A program made the position numbers and the translations under genes. Under the pieces are notes generated by a model, which saw only the letters and a list, made by a program, of their open reading frames with translations, was not told the origin of the DNA and searched no databases. From contig OX365947.1 of assembly GCA_947247005.1 (NCBI GenBank), positions 2,866,530 to 2,930,529 of the forward strand: a DNA stretch of 64,000 nt. Reading direction: 5' to 3'. Source of the DNA: Spisula solida (taxonomy: Eukaryota > Mollusca > Bivalvia > Venerida > Mactridae). This document shows positions 1-11,763 of the stretch, in pieces (within the stretch, counting starts at the first letter, position 1; every line of letters begins with the position of its first letter).

Positions 1-1706
1 CCCAGTGGTGATAATACCATATGGACCATATTGAAAATTGGTAACTGTCAAATATGTAGTCCCCAATAAATAAAGTTGTTATTAGTCCCCTACCAGTTTT
101 CAACTGCCCTCCATCAGTTACACCATCATTCCTTCAAAAAATCTGGTTCCTGACATAACTCAAACAGTTTCAAAGCTAGGTTTATGAAACTTGGTATGTG
201 GATGGGGGGCAATAAGGTTATAATGCACATCTTAATATTTTTTTATTCTAACAAAAATTGTAGTTGCAATGGCAACAGAAACATTGAAAATGTAAAGTGT
301 CTTGCAATTGGCTTAGAACTGGTAGAGGACTTCTGTATTGCTTGCAATTCTTAGTGATTATTATTATGATAATACTTGGTGATATGCTAGATTACTAATG
401 CCTTGAACTAATTCCTCGATAAAGATTGTTAATATTTGAGATGATGAATATTGTCAGTAACTGGATGATGGTCAGTGCATGATTATCTGTAATAAAATCA
501 TAGGAACCCACAAATCATTGCTTTATATTTCAGTAGCATGAATCCCTAATAAAATACTTCATGGTCGTTGGTGGCAACTTTATTGCATGATAATTTGCAT
601 TAATACATGAATAATTAGGCTCAGGCTTGGTAGAGTTTCAGTTTTTTTATGACCTTATACACTTAATCATTTATAACACTACAATGTTCGCCACATAAAG
701 AATCGTTCCTACATAAAGAATCATCTCTATAGAATGTCCCGTGCATAAAGAATTGTCTCTTAAGATGCCCGACATAAAAAATGAAATGTGGAGATATTTA
801 TTGTTAGGTATACATCAGCGATATTGTCAATTCGGATGATAAATACTAATTACGATGATTAACGACCATAAAACACCCGGCTAGCATTAACGTCATTTTT
901 CAGCTCTGTAATCTTAGGTAACGAAGCTCTCCGATGATCTATAGAAACGAGCGACATTGGTCCGAGCATAATGTGGGTAAGGTTACCGCCGAATTTGATC
1001 TTTTGTAAATAGTGTCTACGGTAATTATCAACGGCGTAGTGTTTGTTGTATCACGGTTCTGATCTCATGAATATAAATGATATGCCAAGCTTCTAGGTGA
1101 GTGTGATGCATCATGATCATTCAGATGTACTATAACGTTCCGAGGCTGTACTAACCGCAAGGTCAAATCAGCTTTTGTTCGCTGAATTTTGAAAAAAAAA
1201 TTATTCTTCTTTCGATTTGTTATCCGAAGTGTTCCACAGGATGGTAAAAATTACCTGTCTAATTCACCAATCTTTAACAAGATTCAAGATTCAAATTTCC
1301 GTGACGTAGAACATTTGAAACCCGCAATTTTAGTATAAAATTTCATTTACTTTTGTCAACACAAGATGAACCTACCGTTTAAATTGAAATTTATGCACTC
1401 TATCTTTTATATTGTAGCATGCACAAATACTGATAACACGTTTATAAATATGCAGGGCTGTCATGATGGCGTATCTACAAATTGCTTAAAGACTGACCCT
1501 TTTTGACGGCAAAATTTATGGGAATTTCCTCTGCTGAAAATTTCATTTCTATTTTATTACAAGGAATTACAGGGTTTCTGCTATAAAAGGGGTTTAAGTG
1601 TTGTAAAACATGGGTCTGTTACTTTAAAAGGGACATTGCCCCTTAATTTTAATCTTGCATGTTTCGTTTTATTTTGACATGGGATAAGAGGGGTAATTTA
1701 ATATAA
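1..1706. other. AT-rich non-coding stretch, no gene seen
   Basis: No frame of useful length is present on either strand. A degenerate repeat built on 'cataaagaat', about 20 bp per unit, lies near 692-775. The 890-1100 part is richer in G+C and has donor-like sites (gtaagg at 976, gtgagt at 1096). The exons they would close contain stops in all three frames, so I do not call them. Confidence 0.6.
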
Positions 1707-1954
1707 GAGGGGTGATCAGAAAATACCCAGACTTTTGTTGTCTGCTGTTTCACCAGTACTTAAAAACATAGATCTATCTCATGGCCAAGTTGACATTTGG
1801 AATACTAAAGCTCCCTTGAAGCTCCCTTGAGGATGGCAGAAGGGTGTCGATATAGGTGCAGAATATTTACAAAAAAAATAGAAAGAATTTGTGAAAAATA
1901 TTTAGTTATTTTCGAGAACGATCCAAAAGTCTGGATATTTTCTGACCACCCCTC
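1707..1954. mobile_element. MITE-like element with ~31-bp TIRs (GAGGGGTG ends)
   Basis: The left end begins GAGGGGTGATCAGAAAATA and the right end reads as its near-perfect reverse complement (CACCCCTC at 1947-1954). The terminal repeats match for about 31 bp with two mismatches. The flanks are atataa on the left and ttataa on the right, a 5-of-6 match that could be an imperfect target duplication. The 248-bp interior has no coding frame, so it would be a non-autonomous DNA transposon. Family not identified. Confidence 0.65.
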
Positions 1955-2719
1955 TTATAAAGAATACCTGAGTCAGTTTATTATTAAAATTAAGTAGAAA
2001 ATGGATCCACTGTTGAAATGTTGTAATAAGATAGAGCACATTGATGTCTGTACTGTTCTAGGGGCTGATGACTGACCAGCGACCATTGCTTCAATATCCA
2101 CCTGTAACTTTAAAGGTGCTCACCTTCTCATGACCATCGAAATGTGAAATTTCTTAAAACCACTGACATTATTTTAAACAATGTTTTAAAAGTTCATTCT
2201 GATTGAGAAATGCTTGAAATCTCATATTTGTGACAAATGTTGCACAAAAAAACAGTACGAATGTAATTACATAGTTGATATTTGAAATTTCATATGCTGA
2301 ATTTCAACAATAGAACAATGTTTGGAGCAAGGTTTTAGTGTAGGGATGTGTGCTAATGGCACCAAAAACAGACTAGCATTTTATTTTCAGGATTGGGCAT
2401 TATGACTCAGTAGTACCACTGTGACTAGTATAATGTATGAGACTTTTTACGACGGCCAATGCCAAATAAATGTTTTGAAATCCAAGCTCACTGACAAGTA
2501 TACAGTCATATGGTACTGTCCATTAATGTCAATATAATTCATTCTTAATCTTCAATAAATAATATAGATGAAGATTAATTAATGTAGACAGTCTGGGTTT
2601 GATCTTACAGCAACATATAAACAACATGATAAACAACAACATAAGACAACAAGATAATCTCGACATGGTTGACTGACAGTGCATGCTTGTCTTGTTACTT
2701 TCACTTGATACTGTGGTAG

Positions 2720-2806
2720 TCAGATCATACTGTCAGATCATACTGTCAGATCATACTGTCGGATCATACTGTCAGATCATACTGTCAGATCAAATACTGT
2801 CGGATC
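2720..2806. repeat. 13-bp tandem repeat
   Basis: The unit tcagatcatactg is repeated about six times with few changes (a/g at the third base, one 2-bp insertion). Short minisatellite, no coding meaning. Confidence 0.85.
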
Positions 2807-2941
2807 TACCCTGAAATAATCCACCTGTAATCCATCGTGTTTTCTTGTTGTCTCTAACAATGCAGAGTTTCATGTACTGCCGTTAGAATTTAGTAACAAA
2901 GTAATGGCATTCATGGCGAGGCACCAATTATCCTTATAGGT

Positions 2942-3487
2942 ATGGTCCTTGGTGAAGCATTGTTAACTAAGGTCCTTGGTGAAGCATTGTTAACTATGGT
3001 CCTTGGTGAAGCATTGTTAACTATGGTCCTTTGTGAAGTATTGTTACATATGGTCCTTTGTGAAGCATTGTTAACTATGGTCCTTGGTGAAGCATTGTTA
3101 ACTATAGTCCTTGGTGAAGCATTGTTAACTAAGGTCCTTTGTGAAGTATTGTTAACTAAGGTCCTTTGTGAAGCATTGTTAACTATGGTCCTTAGTGAAG
3201 TATTGTTAACTAAGTTCCTTGGTGAAGCATTGTTAACTATAGTCCTTGGTGAAGCATTGTTAACTATGGGTTAACTATAGTCCTTGGTGAAGCTTTGTTA
3301 ACTAAGGTCCTTTGTGAAGTATTGTTAACTAAGGTCCTTGGTGAAGCATTGTTAACTATGATCCTTGGTGAAGTATTGTTAACTAAGGTCCTTGGTGAAG
3401 CATTGTTAACTAAGGTCCTTTGTGAAGTATTGTTAACTAAGGTCCTTGATGAAGTATTGTTAACTAAGGTCCTTGGTGAAGCATTGT
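2942..3487. repeat. 27-bp minisatellite, ~20 copies
   Basis: The unit is built on 'ggtccttggtgaagcattg' followed by ttaactat/a. Variation is concentrated at a few positions (ggtg/tgtg, gcattg/gtattg, tatg/taag). One broken junction lies at about 3265-3290. Because 27 is nine codons, both strands stay open for 78-110 codons with a nine-residue period (VLGEALLTM/K on +). These frames follow from the repeat length and are not evidence of a gene. Confidence 0.92.
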
Positions 3488-4151
3488 TATATATTTCCAA
3501 AGATTTACAAATTTATATTGGGAGAGTCTACCTTCAGCCTTGCACATATTGTATGCCTACATGTTCTGTTATTATAAATTAATTCTAAACTTGCATGGAA
3601 ATCTCCATTAAAACTGCAGGATCTTAATAAACAACCCCACCCACCTAGCGTTCTACCTGTCCGCAACCGATACTGTATGTGTTGACTGTTTTATAATTGA
3701 CTTAAATTTTTTGTTGTAAGAAACTTTGGATGGAAGTATGAATCAGCCTGGACCCCCCTGGGCAACCAGGTCTGGATTGATGTGTATAACAGCTGCAATC
3801 ATCATGTTGTAGTTCTTTGATTTTGTATGATTTTCAATCATTCTGTCTCAGCATTACCTTGATTGATTGGGAGACTACATACTTACCTTCCTTGGTTTCA
3901 ATCTTACATTTAGTATACACTACCAGTTAACGTTGATATATCTGTTGATTAAATATTTGAATCAATTTCTAATATAAATTAAGATAATAATAATAACAAT
4001 AATAATAACGTCTTTATTTTCTGCAGGTTGTAACAACAAGTGTTCCTTCCGATATTTTACATCTATGATTGCAGTTTTGTCATAATCCACAAAATTATTT
4101 CACAAAAAAATTAAAGATGCTATAAAAATAATATCTATATAAGTCAAGCCT

Positions 4152-4600
4152 ATCTATAAAGACCACCCATGCATATGGCAAAATGTGGTATTTGTCGACA
4201 GGTGGTCTCTTTTAACCAGGTTTATCAGTATAGTTAGCATTAATATATACCTCCCTTTATAGTAAATTATGCTCGAAATTCAAAGTCTACAGTGTGTCAT
4301 CCATTGAGGGGCGAGTAGTAGGCTTGCTTGAAATATCCATTTTTGGATGGTTCGTTCTATGTCTGACTCTTGCCAGGGTGGCTACGCGCTGCTGTCATTT
4401 CTGTGTGGCTTTGGATTGTCGGCACGCTACAGTATTTGATATAATTGAAAATGGTCCGAAATTTGGAAGATATAATTTGGTGGTCTACGCAGGTATGTTT
4501 TGTTATAGTGTGATCTTCGTTGACAGGTTGTCTTCGTTGACAGGTGGTCTTCATTGACAGGTGATCTTTAACACAGGGTTGACAGGTTGACAGGGTTAAC
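4152..4600 (+). other. Possible exon or repeat with 64-codon open frame (4294-4489)
   Basis: A frame stays open here, with the sequence GRVVGLLEISIFGWFVL near its start, and ends at a good donor, ctacgcag/gtatgt, at about 4490. It is visibly richer in G+C than its surroundings. The candidate acceptor (tctacag at 4286-4292) lacks a pyrimidine tract. The segment is bracketed by related 'gacaggtggtct' motifs (about 4198 and 4515-4565, the latter a ~17-bp tandem), which suggests it may be an interspersed repeat. I do not recognise the peptide. Confidence 0.22.
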
Positions 4601-5125
4601 AGTACTATTTAAAATACCATTGTGATATTGTTTATACACACTAAGGGTCTCAGGAGGTTAATTCAGGCACACATCACCTGTTAGGTAATTGTACTGTCAT
4701 GCTCAATTAAAAAATAAAATACTCTTCAAGTTTGTAGTCAAAGTTAAAAATTAATTGAAAATAATTACTCTTAATTAATTATGATAGTTATTTTATTACA
4801 TGATGGGTACATTAAATATTATAACAAAAGCCCTATCAAAACACCGCTCCTGTCAATATACCCTCGTCAATATGACCACGGTGATCTCAGCGTGAAAGAA
4901 TGAAAAAACGAAATTCGAATCTTTGGGATATTCGTAATGATAGGGTTTGCCAGACTTAAGGGGAAGATTATAGCTTTCAATCAAAACTTTTACTGCTTAA
5001 ACTAACACAAATTGACAGCAACCTTTCATTTTCTGTTACTCCCCATCATGGAATTTTGAATATCCTTATAGAAATTCATGAATGTTTATTATGATACTTG
5101 ATCGAGTACTGCTTTTTAAGGTTTT

Positions 5126-5331
5126 AGTCATTGCGGACATCGAATAGTTGAGCTGAGTACTGGCGTATGATAAATCTTTGTTCAATGTCTGATCGGTTCC
5201 CGGACATTGGATATTGAGCCGAGTACAAGCGTATGATAAATCTTTGTTCAATGTCTGATCGGTTCCTGGACATTGAATATTGAGCCGAGTACAAGCGTAT
5301 GATAAATCTTTGTTCAATGTCTGATCGGTTC
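5126..5331. repeat. 66-bp tandem repeat, ~3 copies
   Basis: The gcgtatgataaatctttg landmark recurs at 5163, 5229 and 5295, exactly 66 bp apart. A partial diverged first unit lies from about 5126. The unit is 22 codons, which explains the periodic minus-strand frame here. Confidence 0.88.
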
Positions 5332-6050
5332 CCAGTTCCCGTAGTACGTTTATATTATGATTTTATATAAGTAGACCTGACAGTCGATTCTTTGTTACTT
5401 CCGTTTGTCACGATACCAAGTTTTTAATTTTTTTCTGTGCTTAGTATATTTTGCTCCTCTGAGCATGAAGTGAGCATAATGAACTGTACTGGTGAGCTTT
5501 CAGGATCATTGTATGATCGTCGTGTGTCAACAAACAAACAACATCTTTTCAACCACTACATGGATTTTGCCTAAACTTCACAGGAATGACACTTAGCTGT
5601 TCCCCTGCTTTTAATGGGATGATAAAATGGTTTCCGGTCCGACATTGCATTAAGAATTATGCATTGAAAATTAAAATATAAATTTTATAAGTGAAAACTT
5701 CGAAAAAGCTTCTTGTAGTTTTGTATGAAAATATTTCATTGCCAATAAATAAAGCAAAAAGGCAAATGATTCGAGCCTCCAGTTCCAAAACTTAGTTGAG
5801 TCTCCTCTTGTTTGAACTTGGAGACTGCAGTGTTGAGCTTTCATCAAATTGTCAATGTTTCATATTAGATCGTGGAATCTTCTAAAATTGAAACTGCTAA
5901 AATTTGATCAAAATTTCTTATTGATGGAATGGTTAAGTAATATTGAAAATATGACAGGAAATTGTTAAACTACTTTGATGTTGGGTCACTGTGACAGCTA
6001 CTCTATGTTTGAAATATTACAGTATTGTTTTACATGTGTCTATGTTATAG

Positions 6051-6308
6051 TTAGAACATATTAAGTAAATTTTAATGATTAAAAAGGGCGGAGCGAGCGA
6101 AGCGAAGCGAGTCCTTTTTAGTCATTAAAATTTACTTAATATGTTCTAACTAACTTAGAATATAACATTCTGCATTCTGATTGGCCGATAGAAAGTAGCG
6201 CCAACGCATGACGTAAAGTCTGTGAAGAGAAAATTTTAATGATTAAATTTTCAGTTAACCGCCAAAATGCGGCGTTTTCATTGGCTCATAATGTAGGTTA
6301 TATTCTAA
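6051..6308. mobile_element. Composite palindrome-plus-MITE element, copy 1
   Basis: There are two parts. 6049-6150 is a near-perfect palindrome: ttagaacatattaagtaaat runs into ttaatgattaaaaagg, then a 'gagcgaagcgaagcgag' centre, then the reverse complement. It abuts a 154-bp TIR element (6155-6308) with perfect 12-bp ends TTAGAATATAAC/GTTATATTCTAA and internal CCAAT-type sequence near both ends. The same combination, lacking the right palindrome arm, is at 61109-61315. The repeated copy and TIRs make this a mobile or once-mobile unit. No protein is encoded. Confidence 0.75.
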
Positions 6309-6622
6309 ATTGATGTTTGATCTATTCCAAGTATGATCAGGGCGGCATGGAACGACTGTCAGACTTTGATTTATGTGTTCCAGGAACACTTTGAAGTTCA
6401 TATAGAGAGAATAGTAATAAGATCAGATATATTTCCTCTCAAAATTTTCCTCAACAAAATAAGTCATTGTTAAAATTCCGCAACTTGTTATTTTAATCTA
6501 GCTGTAAAAATCACTGATTCTAAAGCACACACTGTGTTCTATTGATAGTAGATGATAGTGGGTGGGATGCTAAGTATTGCTTGTTGGTTTTTGTCAAATT
6601 GATGTTTTTTCTATAGATTTCA

Positions 6623-6714
6623 GATCTTAAAATTACACAGAAACGTCAAACGATCTAGCAAGGCCATCTGCAGAGTTGTGTGGATATTGCAGATGAGTCT
6701 AAGAAAAGCTATAG
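6623..6714 (+). CDS. Candidate internal coding exon, unrecognised protein
   Basis: A pyrimidine-rich acceptor (gttttttctatagatttcag, AG at 6621-6622) and a strong donor (atag/gtaagt, GT at 6715) bound 92 bp. Of the three frames only one is open. It is open throughout and reads ILKLHRNVKRSSK followed by AICRVVWILQMSLRKAI, with one base left over (phase 1). The alternative acceptor at 6616 adds two codons in the same frame. The peptide is basic and helix-like, and I cannot assign a family. The absence of a partner exon nearby fits long bivalve introns. It could also be a non-coding exon or a chance match, since a 92-bp window with one open frame is not rare. The two splice signals together make it the best exon candidate in the window. 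Confidence 0.4.
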
Positions 6715-6720
6715 GTAAGT

Positions 6721-7373
6721 TTAGGCTCTAGTTTCTTTTAGTTCACCTTTGTGCTCATGGTGAAATATTTTAATAGGTCTGTTGTACAGTGTCAACAATT
6801 CATTTAAAAGTACTTGTCCAATTTTGATGAAACTTTACTAGAATGAAGCTTGGATGGTCCTCTTCCAAATTCCTGATTTTTAATCTTCATTCGATAAACT
6901 TTAAAAATCTTTTGTCTTCTTGTGCTGAGTGTTACTATGTATATCTTGAGTGGATGGCAACAAAAATATGAAATAAATAGAGAAAAACAGATAGAAAAAA
7001 GACTGTGTAGTTTGGAGTCTGCTTGGAATCTAGAGCTTTCATCAGGTAGTGTTGGGGTTGCCATTATAAAAGCACACAAATTATGTTTTATAGCCTGAAC
7101 TGAAATATTTGTATTTTCAGATTTTTATCAAATTTTGATGTATTTCCACTGGCATTATGGCTTGTAGACTATTGCTGGTGGTACATCTGACACCTTTTAC
7201 CCTATCACCTCCAGTAGCCTGTTGTAGTTTGTAGCTCTATGCATCTTATCTGTTAGCAAGGACTAATTAAGGGCTTTTTAATTCTGACCATGATTAATTT
7301 GATACCATGAAACGTGAGACCATGGGTCTAGAAATGATACATTAGCTTGATATTTATCAGGACCCCTAATATT
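6721..7373. other. Non-coding stretch
   Basis: No supported gene. The 91-codon minus frame around 6804-7079 has no splice or composition support. Confidence 0.5.
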
Positions 7374-7519
7374 TGGGTATATTTCAGGTATATTTCAGGT
7401 ATATTTTGGGTATATTTCAGGTATATTTCGGTTATATTTCAGGTATATTTGGGTATATTTCAGGTATATTTCGGTTATATTTCAGGTATATTTCGGGTAT
7501 ATTTCAGGTATATTTCAGG
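7374..7519. repeat. ~12-bp tandem repeat (ggtatatttcag)
   Basis: About twelve units of ggtatatttcag/ggtatatttcgg with occasional short units. The 24-bp double unit explains the YISGIF-type periodic frames. The array ends exactly at the left TA of the MITE that begins at 7522. Confidence 0.88.
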
Positions 7520-7521
7520 TA

Positions 7522-7728
7522 CTGTAAACCTAGAAATTATTTTGCACGATTTAGTTTCGCGGAGTTTGTGAATGGTAGAATTTCGTGAAATTAAGTCGCC
7601 GCGAAAGTGCTAAAAACATTAATATGGACACTGCAGAAAATTTAAAAACACGAAAATTTGTAGTTGCAAATATGCCCACGATCAGCAAAACGCGAAAGTT
7701 AGTATCCCGAAAGTAAATTGGTTAACAG
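7522..7728 (-). mobile_element. TA-flanked MITE (CTGTAAACC family), copy 1
   Basis: The ends are CTGTAAACC...GGTTAACAG with TA on both sides, the Tc1/mariner-type duplication. The interior is the reverse complement of the copy at 15265-15456 (shared gatcagcaaaacgcgaaagt and cacgaaaatttgtagttg segments). At 207 bp it has no coding capacity and would depend on a Tc1/mariner transposase elsewhere. Confidence 0.8.
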
Positions 7729-8566
7729 TATATTTCGCACCAGTTCGGGTACCGCTTGCTATGATGTTTAAATGGATCATGTTTGTTTAAGTTGACCTCG
7801 GGTAACCTCTTACCTGACAGTTGAAAGATATACTTTCTCATTTAGTCTTCTTTTTCACTGTGGGAGGTTTTCATTATTGTCACGTTATAAAGTATAATCA
7901 GGAAAAAATATTAACTTGACTGAAAAATTGCTGACACTCTAAAAATCGAGCCAATTGCAGTTTGGTCGATATCGAAATTTTTTCTTATGTCAGCTGTTGA
8001 ATAAAAAAAATTATTATGTTATCAGTGATTTTTTTCCTTCTTTTTTAGGGTCCGGAAAAAGGATCCTTTCGCAATTGCAAATAGGCTATAATTTTCCCAA
8101 ATTTGAATGGAGAAATTCGCAATAAACAATTTAAAAAAAAAAAAATTTCAAAATCGAACATAAAATGATAAAGTTATGAACATTTTTGACAAGAGGTCAA
8201 GCATAAAAGTTTACAGAAACCAGTAAACTAATTCTCTCAGAATCTCTCATACAAGTTCAAGATATAAGAATTCGAACATGTTATCCAATAGCCCTACTCT
8301 TAAACTTAATTTAAGTTCTTGAAGTTTCCAAGAAAAATAAGTTTTAGAAGCATTTTAAAAGAGTTCAAAAACTTTCTGACCTGTTCAGGAAATGAGGTTT
8401 TTGAAAAGTTCTTGAATGTTCAGATCAAAATTTCTGTGTAAGTTCTAGAATATTTTTAGTAGGGGATATAAACTGTTGATTTACTGTTACTTTGACTATT
8501 ATGTTGACTGTGTTTGAAGCAGATTTGTCGTCCTGTGATAGTAAATTGAGGTGCTGAATTTTAACC
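7729..8566. other. AT-rich non-coding stretch
   Basis: Long A and T runs, no supported gene or repeat array. Confidence 0.5.
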
Positions 8567-8821
8567 AGGCCCCGATCTACCAAAACATCTCAATCTGAGC
8601 TAAATCTCATCTCAAATATTGCCATGTGTCTTTTAGATAATTTCCATGAGAGACTGGACTCAAAAATAGCATCACAAAGCAAAAAACCTTATTCTTAGTT
8701 TATTACAGTAAAATTTAGAGAGCTCGAATTTTAAATTTATCTCAAATTCTGACTCTAGTTTGAGCAAAATCTCGATTTCAGATGAGATTTCTATTTCAGA
8801 TGCTTCGAGAGATCAGGGCCA
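8567..8821. mobile_element. MITE, GGCCCCGATCT family, copy 1
   Basis: The left end is aggccccgatctaccaaaac and the right end is the inverted gcttcgagagatcagggcc. Internal landmarks (aatctgagct, tttattacagtaaaat, gagcaaaatctcgattt) are shared with the copies at 36393-36642 and 54914-55060. The terminal repeats extend inward as an imperfect hairpin. Non-coding. Confidence 0.78.
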
Positions 8822-9280
8822 GGGCTTGCTAGTTTAATTCCTCTTCTTTAATCACTTACAGTCTTTTTGGATGAGACTTAAAACTGTTGTGACATGTTTG
8901 ATGCGTCTTGGAGGCTTGTTAAGGAACCAGGGATGCTTCTGTAACAGGGACATCTTTTCTATCATGTACTGAGACTACTCCAAAAATTAAGAATGACTGA
9001 AATTTTGAGGGTGGGGGTTGGGCGTTGCCCATATGGGTCTCACAGTAAAAGCAATAATCATACTATGGGGTGATCTGTAACATTTCACAAAACTAGGTTT
9101 CCTGTCTTCTTTTAAACTTTCTTAAAAAAAAAAATATTGACAAAACAGTTATCTAACTTAAACAAATATCCCAGTTCTATATAATGCATTGCAATGAGGA
9201 TATGCTTTTGTTGGCTTCATAAATAAACTTTAGGCTTTTAAGATAAATTTCAGTTTTATTTGCTTTTTGCTAAAACATCA
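8822..9280. other. Non-coding stretch
   Basis: No gene or repeat recognised between the MITE and the HINE-like element. Confidence 0.5.
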
Positions 9281-10672
9281 TTAGCTCACCTGTCACAAAG
9301 TGACAGAGTGAGCTTTTGTGATCACTCTTCGTCCGTCGTCCGTCGTCCGTCCGTCGTCCGTCCGTCGTCCGTCCGTCAACAATTGGCTTGTGTAGACACT
9401 ACAGGTCACAATTTTAGCCTAATCTTTATGAAACTTGGTCACAATGATCATCTCAACAAAATCTAGGCCAAGTTCGATATTGGGTCATCTGGGGTCAAAA
9501 ACTAGGTCACTAGGTCAAATTATAGAAAAACCTTGTGTAGTCACTAGAGGTCACAATTTTGACTTAATATTTATGAAACTTGGCCACAATGATCATCCTA
9601 ACACAATCTAGGTCAAGTTCGATATTGGGTCATCCGGGGTCAAAAACTAGGTCACAAGGTCAAATCATAGAAAAACCTTGTGTAGTCACTAGAGGTCAAA
9701 ATTTTGACTTAATCTTTATGAAACTTGGTCACAATGATCATCTTAACAAAATCTAGGTCAAGTTCGATATTGGGTCATCCGGGGTCAAAAACTAGATCAC
9801 AAGGTCAAATCATAGAAAAACTTTGTGTAGTCACTACAGGTCACAATTTTGGTCTAATCTTTACAAAATTCGGTCACAATGATCATCTCAATAAAATCTA
9901 GGTCATGTTCGATAATAGGTCATCCGGGGTAAAAAACTAGGTCACAAGGTCAAATCATAGAAAAACCTTGTGTAGTCACTAGAGGTCACAGTTTTAGCAT
10001 AATCTTTACGAAACTTGGTCACAATGATCAACACAACAAAATGTAGGTCAAGTTCGATATTGGGTCATCTGGGGTCAAAAACTAGGTCACAAGGTCAAAT
10101 CATAGAAAAACCTTGTGTAGTCACTAGAGGTCACAGTTTTGACCTGATCTTTACGAAACTTGTTCACAATGATCATAACAACAAAATCTAGGTCAAGTTT
10201 GATATTGGGTCATCCGAGGTCAAAAACTAGGTCACATTGTCAAATCATAGAAAAACCTTGCATAGTCACTAGAGGTCACAATTTTGGTCTAATCTTTATG
10301 AAACTCTGTCACAATGATCATCTCAACAAAATCTAGATCAAGGTTGATATTGGGTCATCTGGGGTAAAAAACTAGGTCACAAGGTCAAATAATAGAAAAA
10401 CCTTGTGTAGTCACTAGAGGTCACAGTTTTGGCTTGATCTTTACGAAACTTGGTCACAATGATCATCTCAACAAAATCTAGGTCAAGTTCGATATTGGGT
10501 CATCTGGGGTCAAAAGTAGGTCATTAGGTCAATCATATAAAAACCTTGTGTAGTCACTAGAGGTCACAATATTGGCCTAATCTGTATAAAACTTGGTCAC
10601 AATGATCATCTCAACAAAATCTAGGTCAAGTTCGACAGGTGAGCGACCTAGGGCCCTTTGGGCCCTCTTGTT
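9281..10672 (+). mobile_element. Complete HINE / pearl-like non-autonomous Helitron relative
   Basis: Seen: the left end TTAGCTCACCTGTCACAAAG includes GCTCACCTGTC, repeated inverted as GACAGGTGAGC near the right end (about 10634-10644). A cgtc/cgtccgt microsatellite follows (about 9328-9378), then a 145-bp tandem core. The right end is a perfect hairpin GGGCCC-TTT-GGGCCC followed by TCTTGTT. Known: subterminal inverted repeats, a 3' hairpin before a CTTGTT-like end, and a tandem core describe Helentron-associated elements and the bivalve pearl family. Inference: it was mobilised in trans by a Helitron/Helentron Rep-helicase, which is not encoded here. The insertion lies between T residues with no target duplication visible. 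Confidence 0.85.
9387..10633 (+). repeat. 145-bp tandem core of the HINE-like element, ~8.6 copies
   Basis: The cttgtgtagtcactagaggt landmark starts at 9387, 9532, 9677, 9822, 9967, 10112, 10257, 10402 and 10545, so the period is exactly 145 bp except for the last full unit (143). Units are highly similar. Most carry two AGGTCA half-sites spaced by 2 bp (first at 9504-9517), plus ggggtcaaa and gatattgggtcat motifs. Confidence 0.95.
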
Positions 10673-11763
10673 AACTTACCCAGGTGGGGATAAGGGTACG
10701 TTGAAAGGACTGTATTTCAATATCTATGTCTTGTGTCAAAATCTTGCAAAATTTATCTATTTGCGTAATAGAGCCTGTCAGTAGGATGTTTAGGTCAGGG
10801 TATATTAATCGTAACTTGAGATTTTATGTAATCAGATGTTGAAGTGTCACTCTTCATATTGGTTGACATATTAAAAAAGAATGTATACATCTTATAATAT
10901 GTGCTGATGTTTGAAATAAACTTGAAATTTTTTAGGAGAAAAAAAGTAAAAAAATCCAAAAAAGAATTGAGAAAATTTTCAAACAATTATTTTTTCAAAA
11001 ACTTCGAAGTTTGTTATTAAAATTATGTTTAAGCAGGTTTGATTAAAGGTTGCATAATGGTAATGAACTGGAAGTAGTCGACTGTTAGAATATTGACACA
11101 AAAGAAATTCTATTCAAGTTTTAAATGAGTACATTGATGAATCTGCAGGTTTCAATGTTCTGCATGAGGTGAATGATTGAACATGGAGAGGAGAGTACAA
11201 AGGCAGTATTTAACTTGAGATTTTCAAAAAAATGTTTTATATGGCTGTTATTTAAATTGCTTTATCTTCAATATTTACATTTAGTGTCGTCATTTAATGT
11301 GGCTTTTCAATTTCTATCCCGTGTATATTTACTGTCGATTCCCCCACTGCATGGAGAGAGATAATGAGATAGACTCGAGTAAACAAATTGTTAATTGAGA
11401 TGACACTTCAAGAGCATATAATTAAGACCGATGACAGGGCCTTGAATCTCTGTCAATATTCGGTGCATGTTTGTGAAGACCAATTTGTAAAAATAAATTG
11501 TGAGATTTTTTTCATAAAAATGTGTCAATTTTTTTCACCATTTTCTCGGGTCGCTGTAATATCATCAGATTGTTTGAACCATTTATTTGAATTGTTCGTA
11601 CCCTGTGTTTGAGTTGAATTGATCATTTTAATTACATAAAACTGACTGTATAAATTACCGGTTACCAAAATGTTGAATATAGATAGCAAGATTTCTACAC
11701 AAGTCACATTACCTGTAGAACAAGTACTGTACACTGGGTGCTCAAAGCCAAGGTTTCTCACCT
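10673..11763. other. Non-coding stretch
   Basis: Several 60-80 codon frames on both strands overlap one another and have no splice context. Nothing is supported. Confidence 0.5.

Noticed and set aside
904..1095. Exons ending at donors gtaagg (976) and gtgagt (1096)
   Set aside because: All three frames contain stops in both cases and upstream acceptors are weak.
2942..3582. Frames of 78-110 codons with a nine-residue period on both strands
   Set aside because: They are the 27-bp minisatellite read through. Openness on both strands with the same period is expected from a repeat of nine codons.
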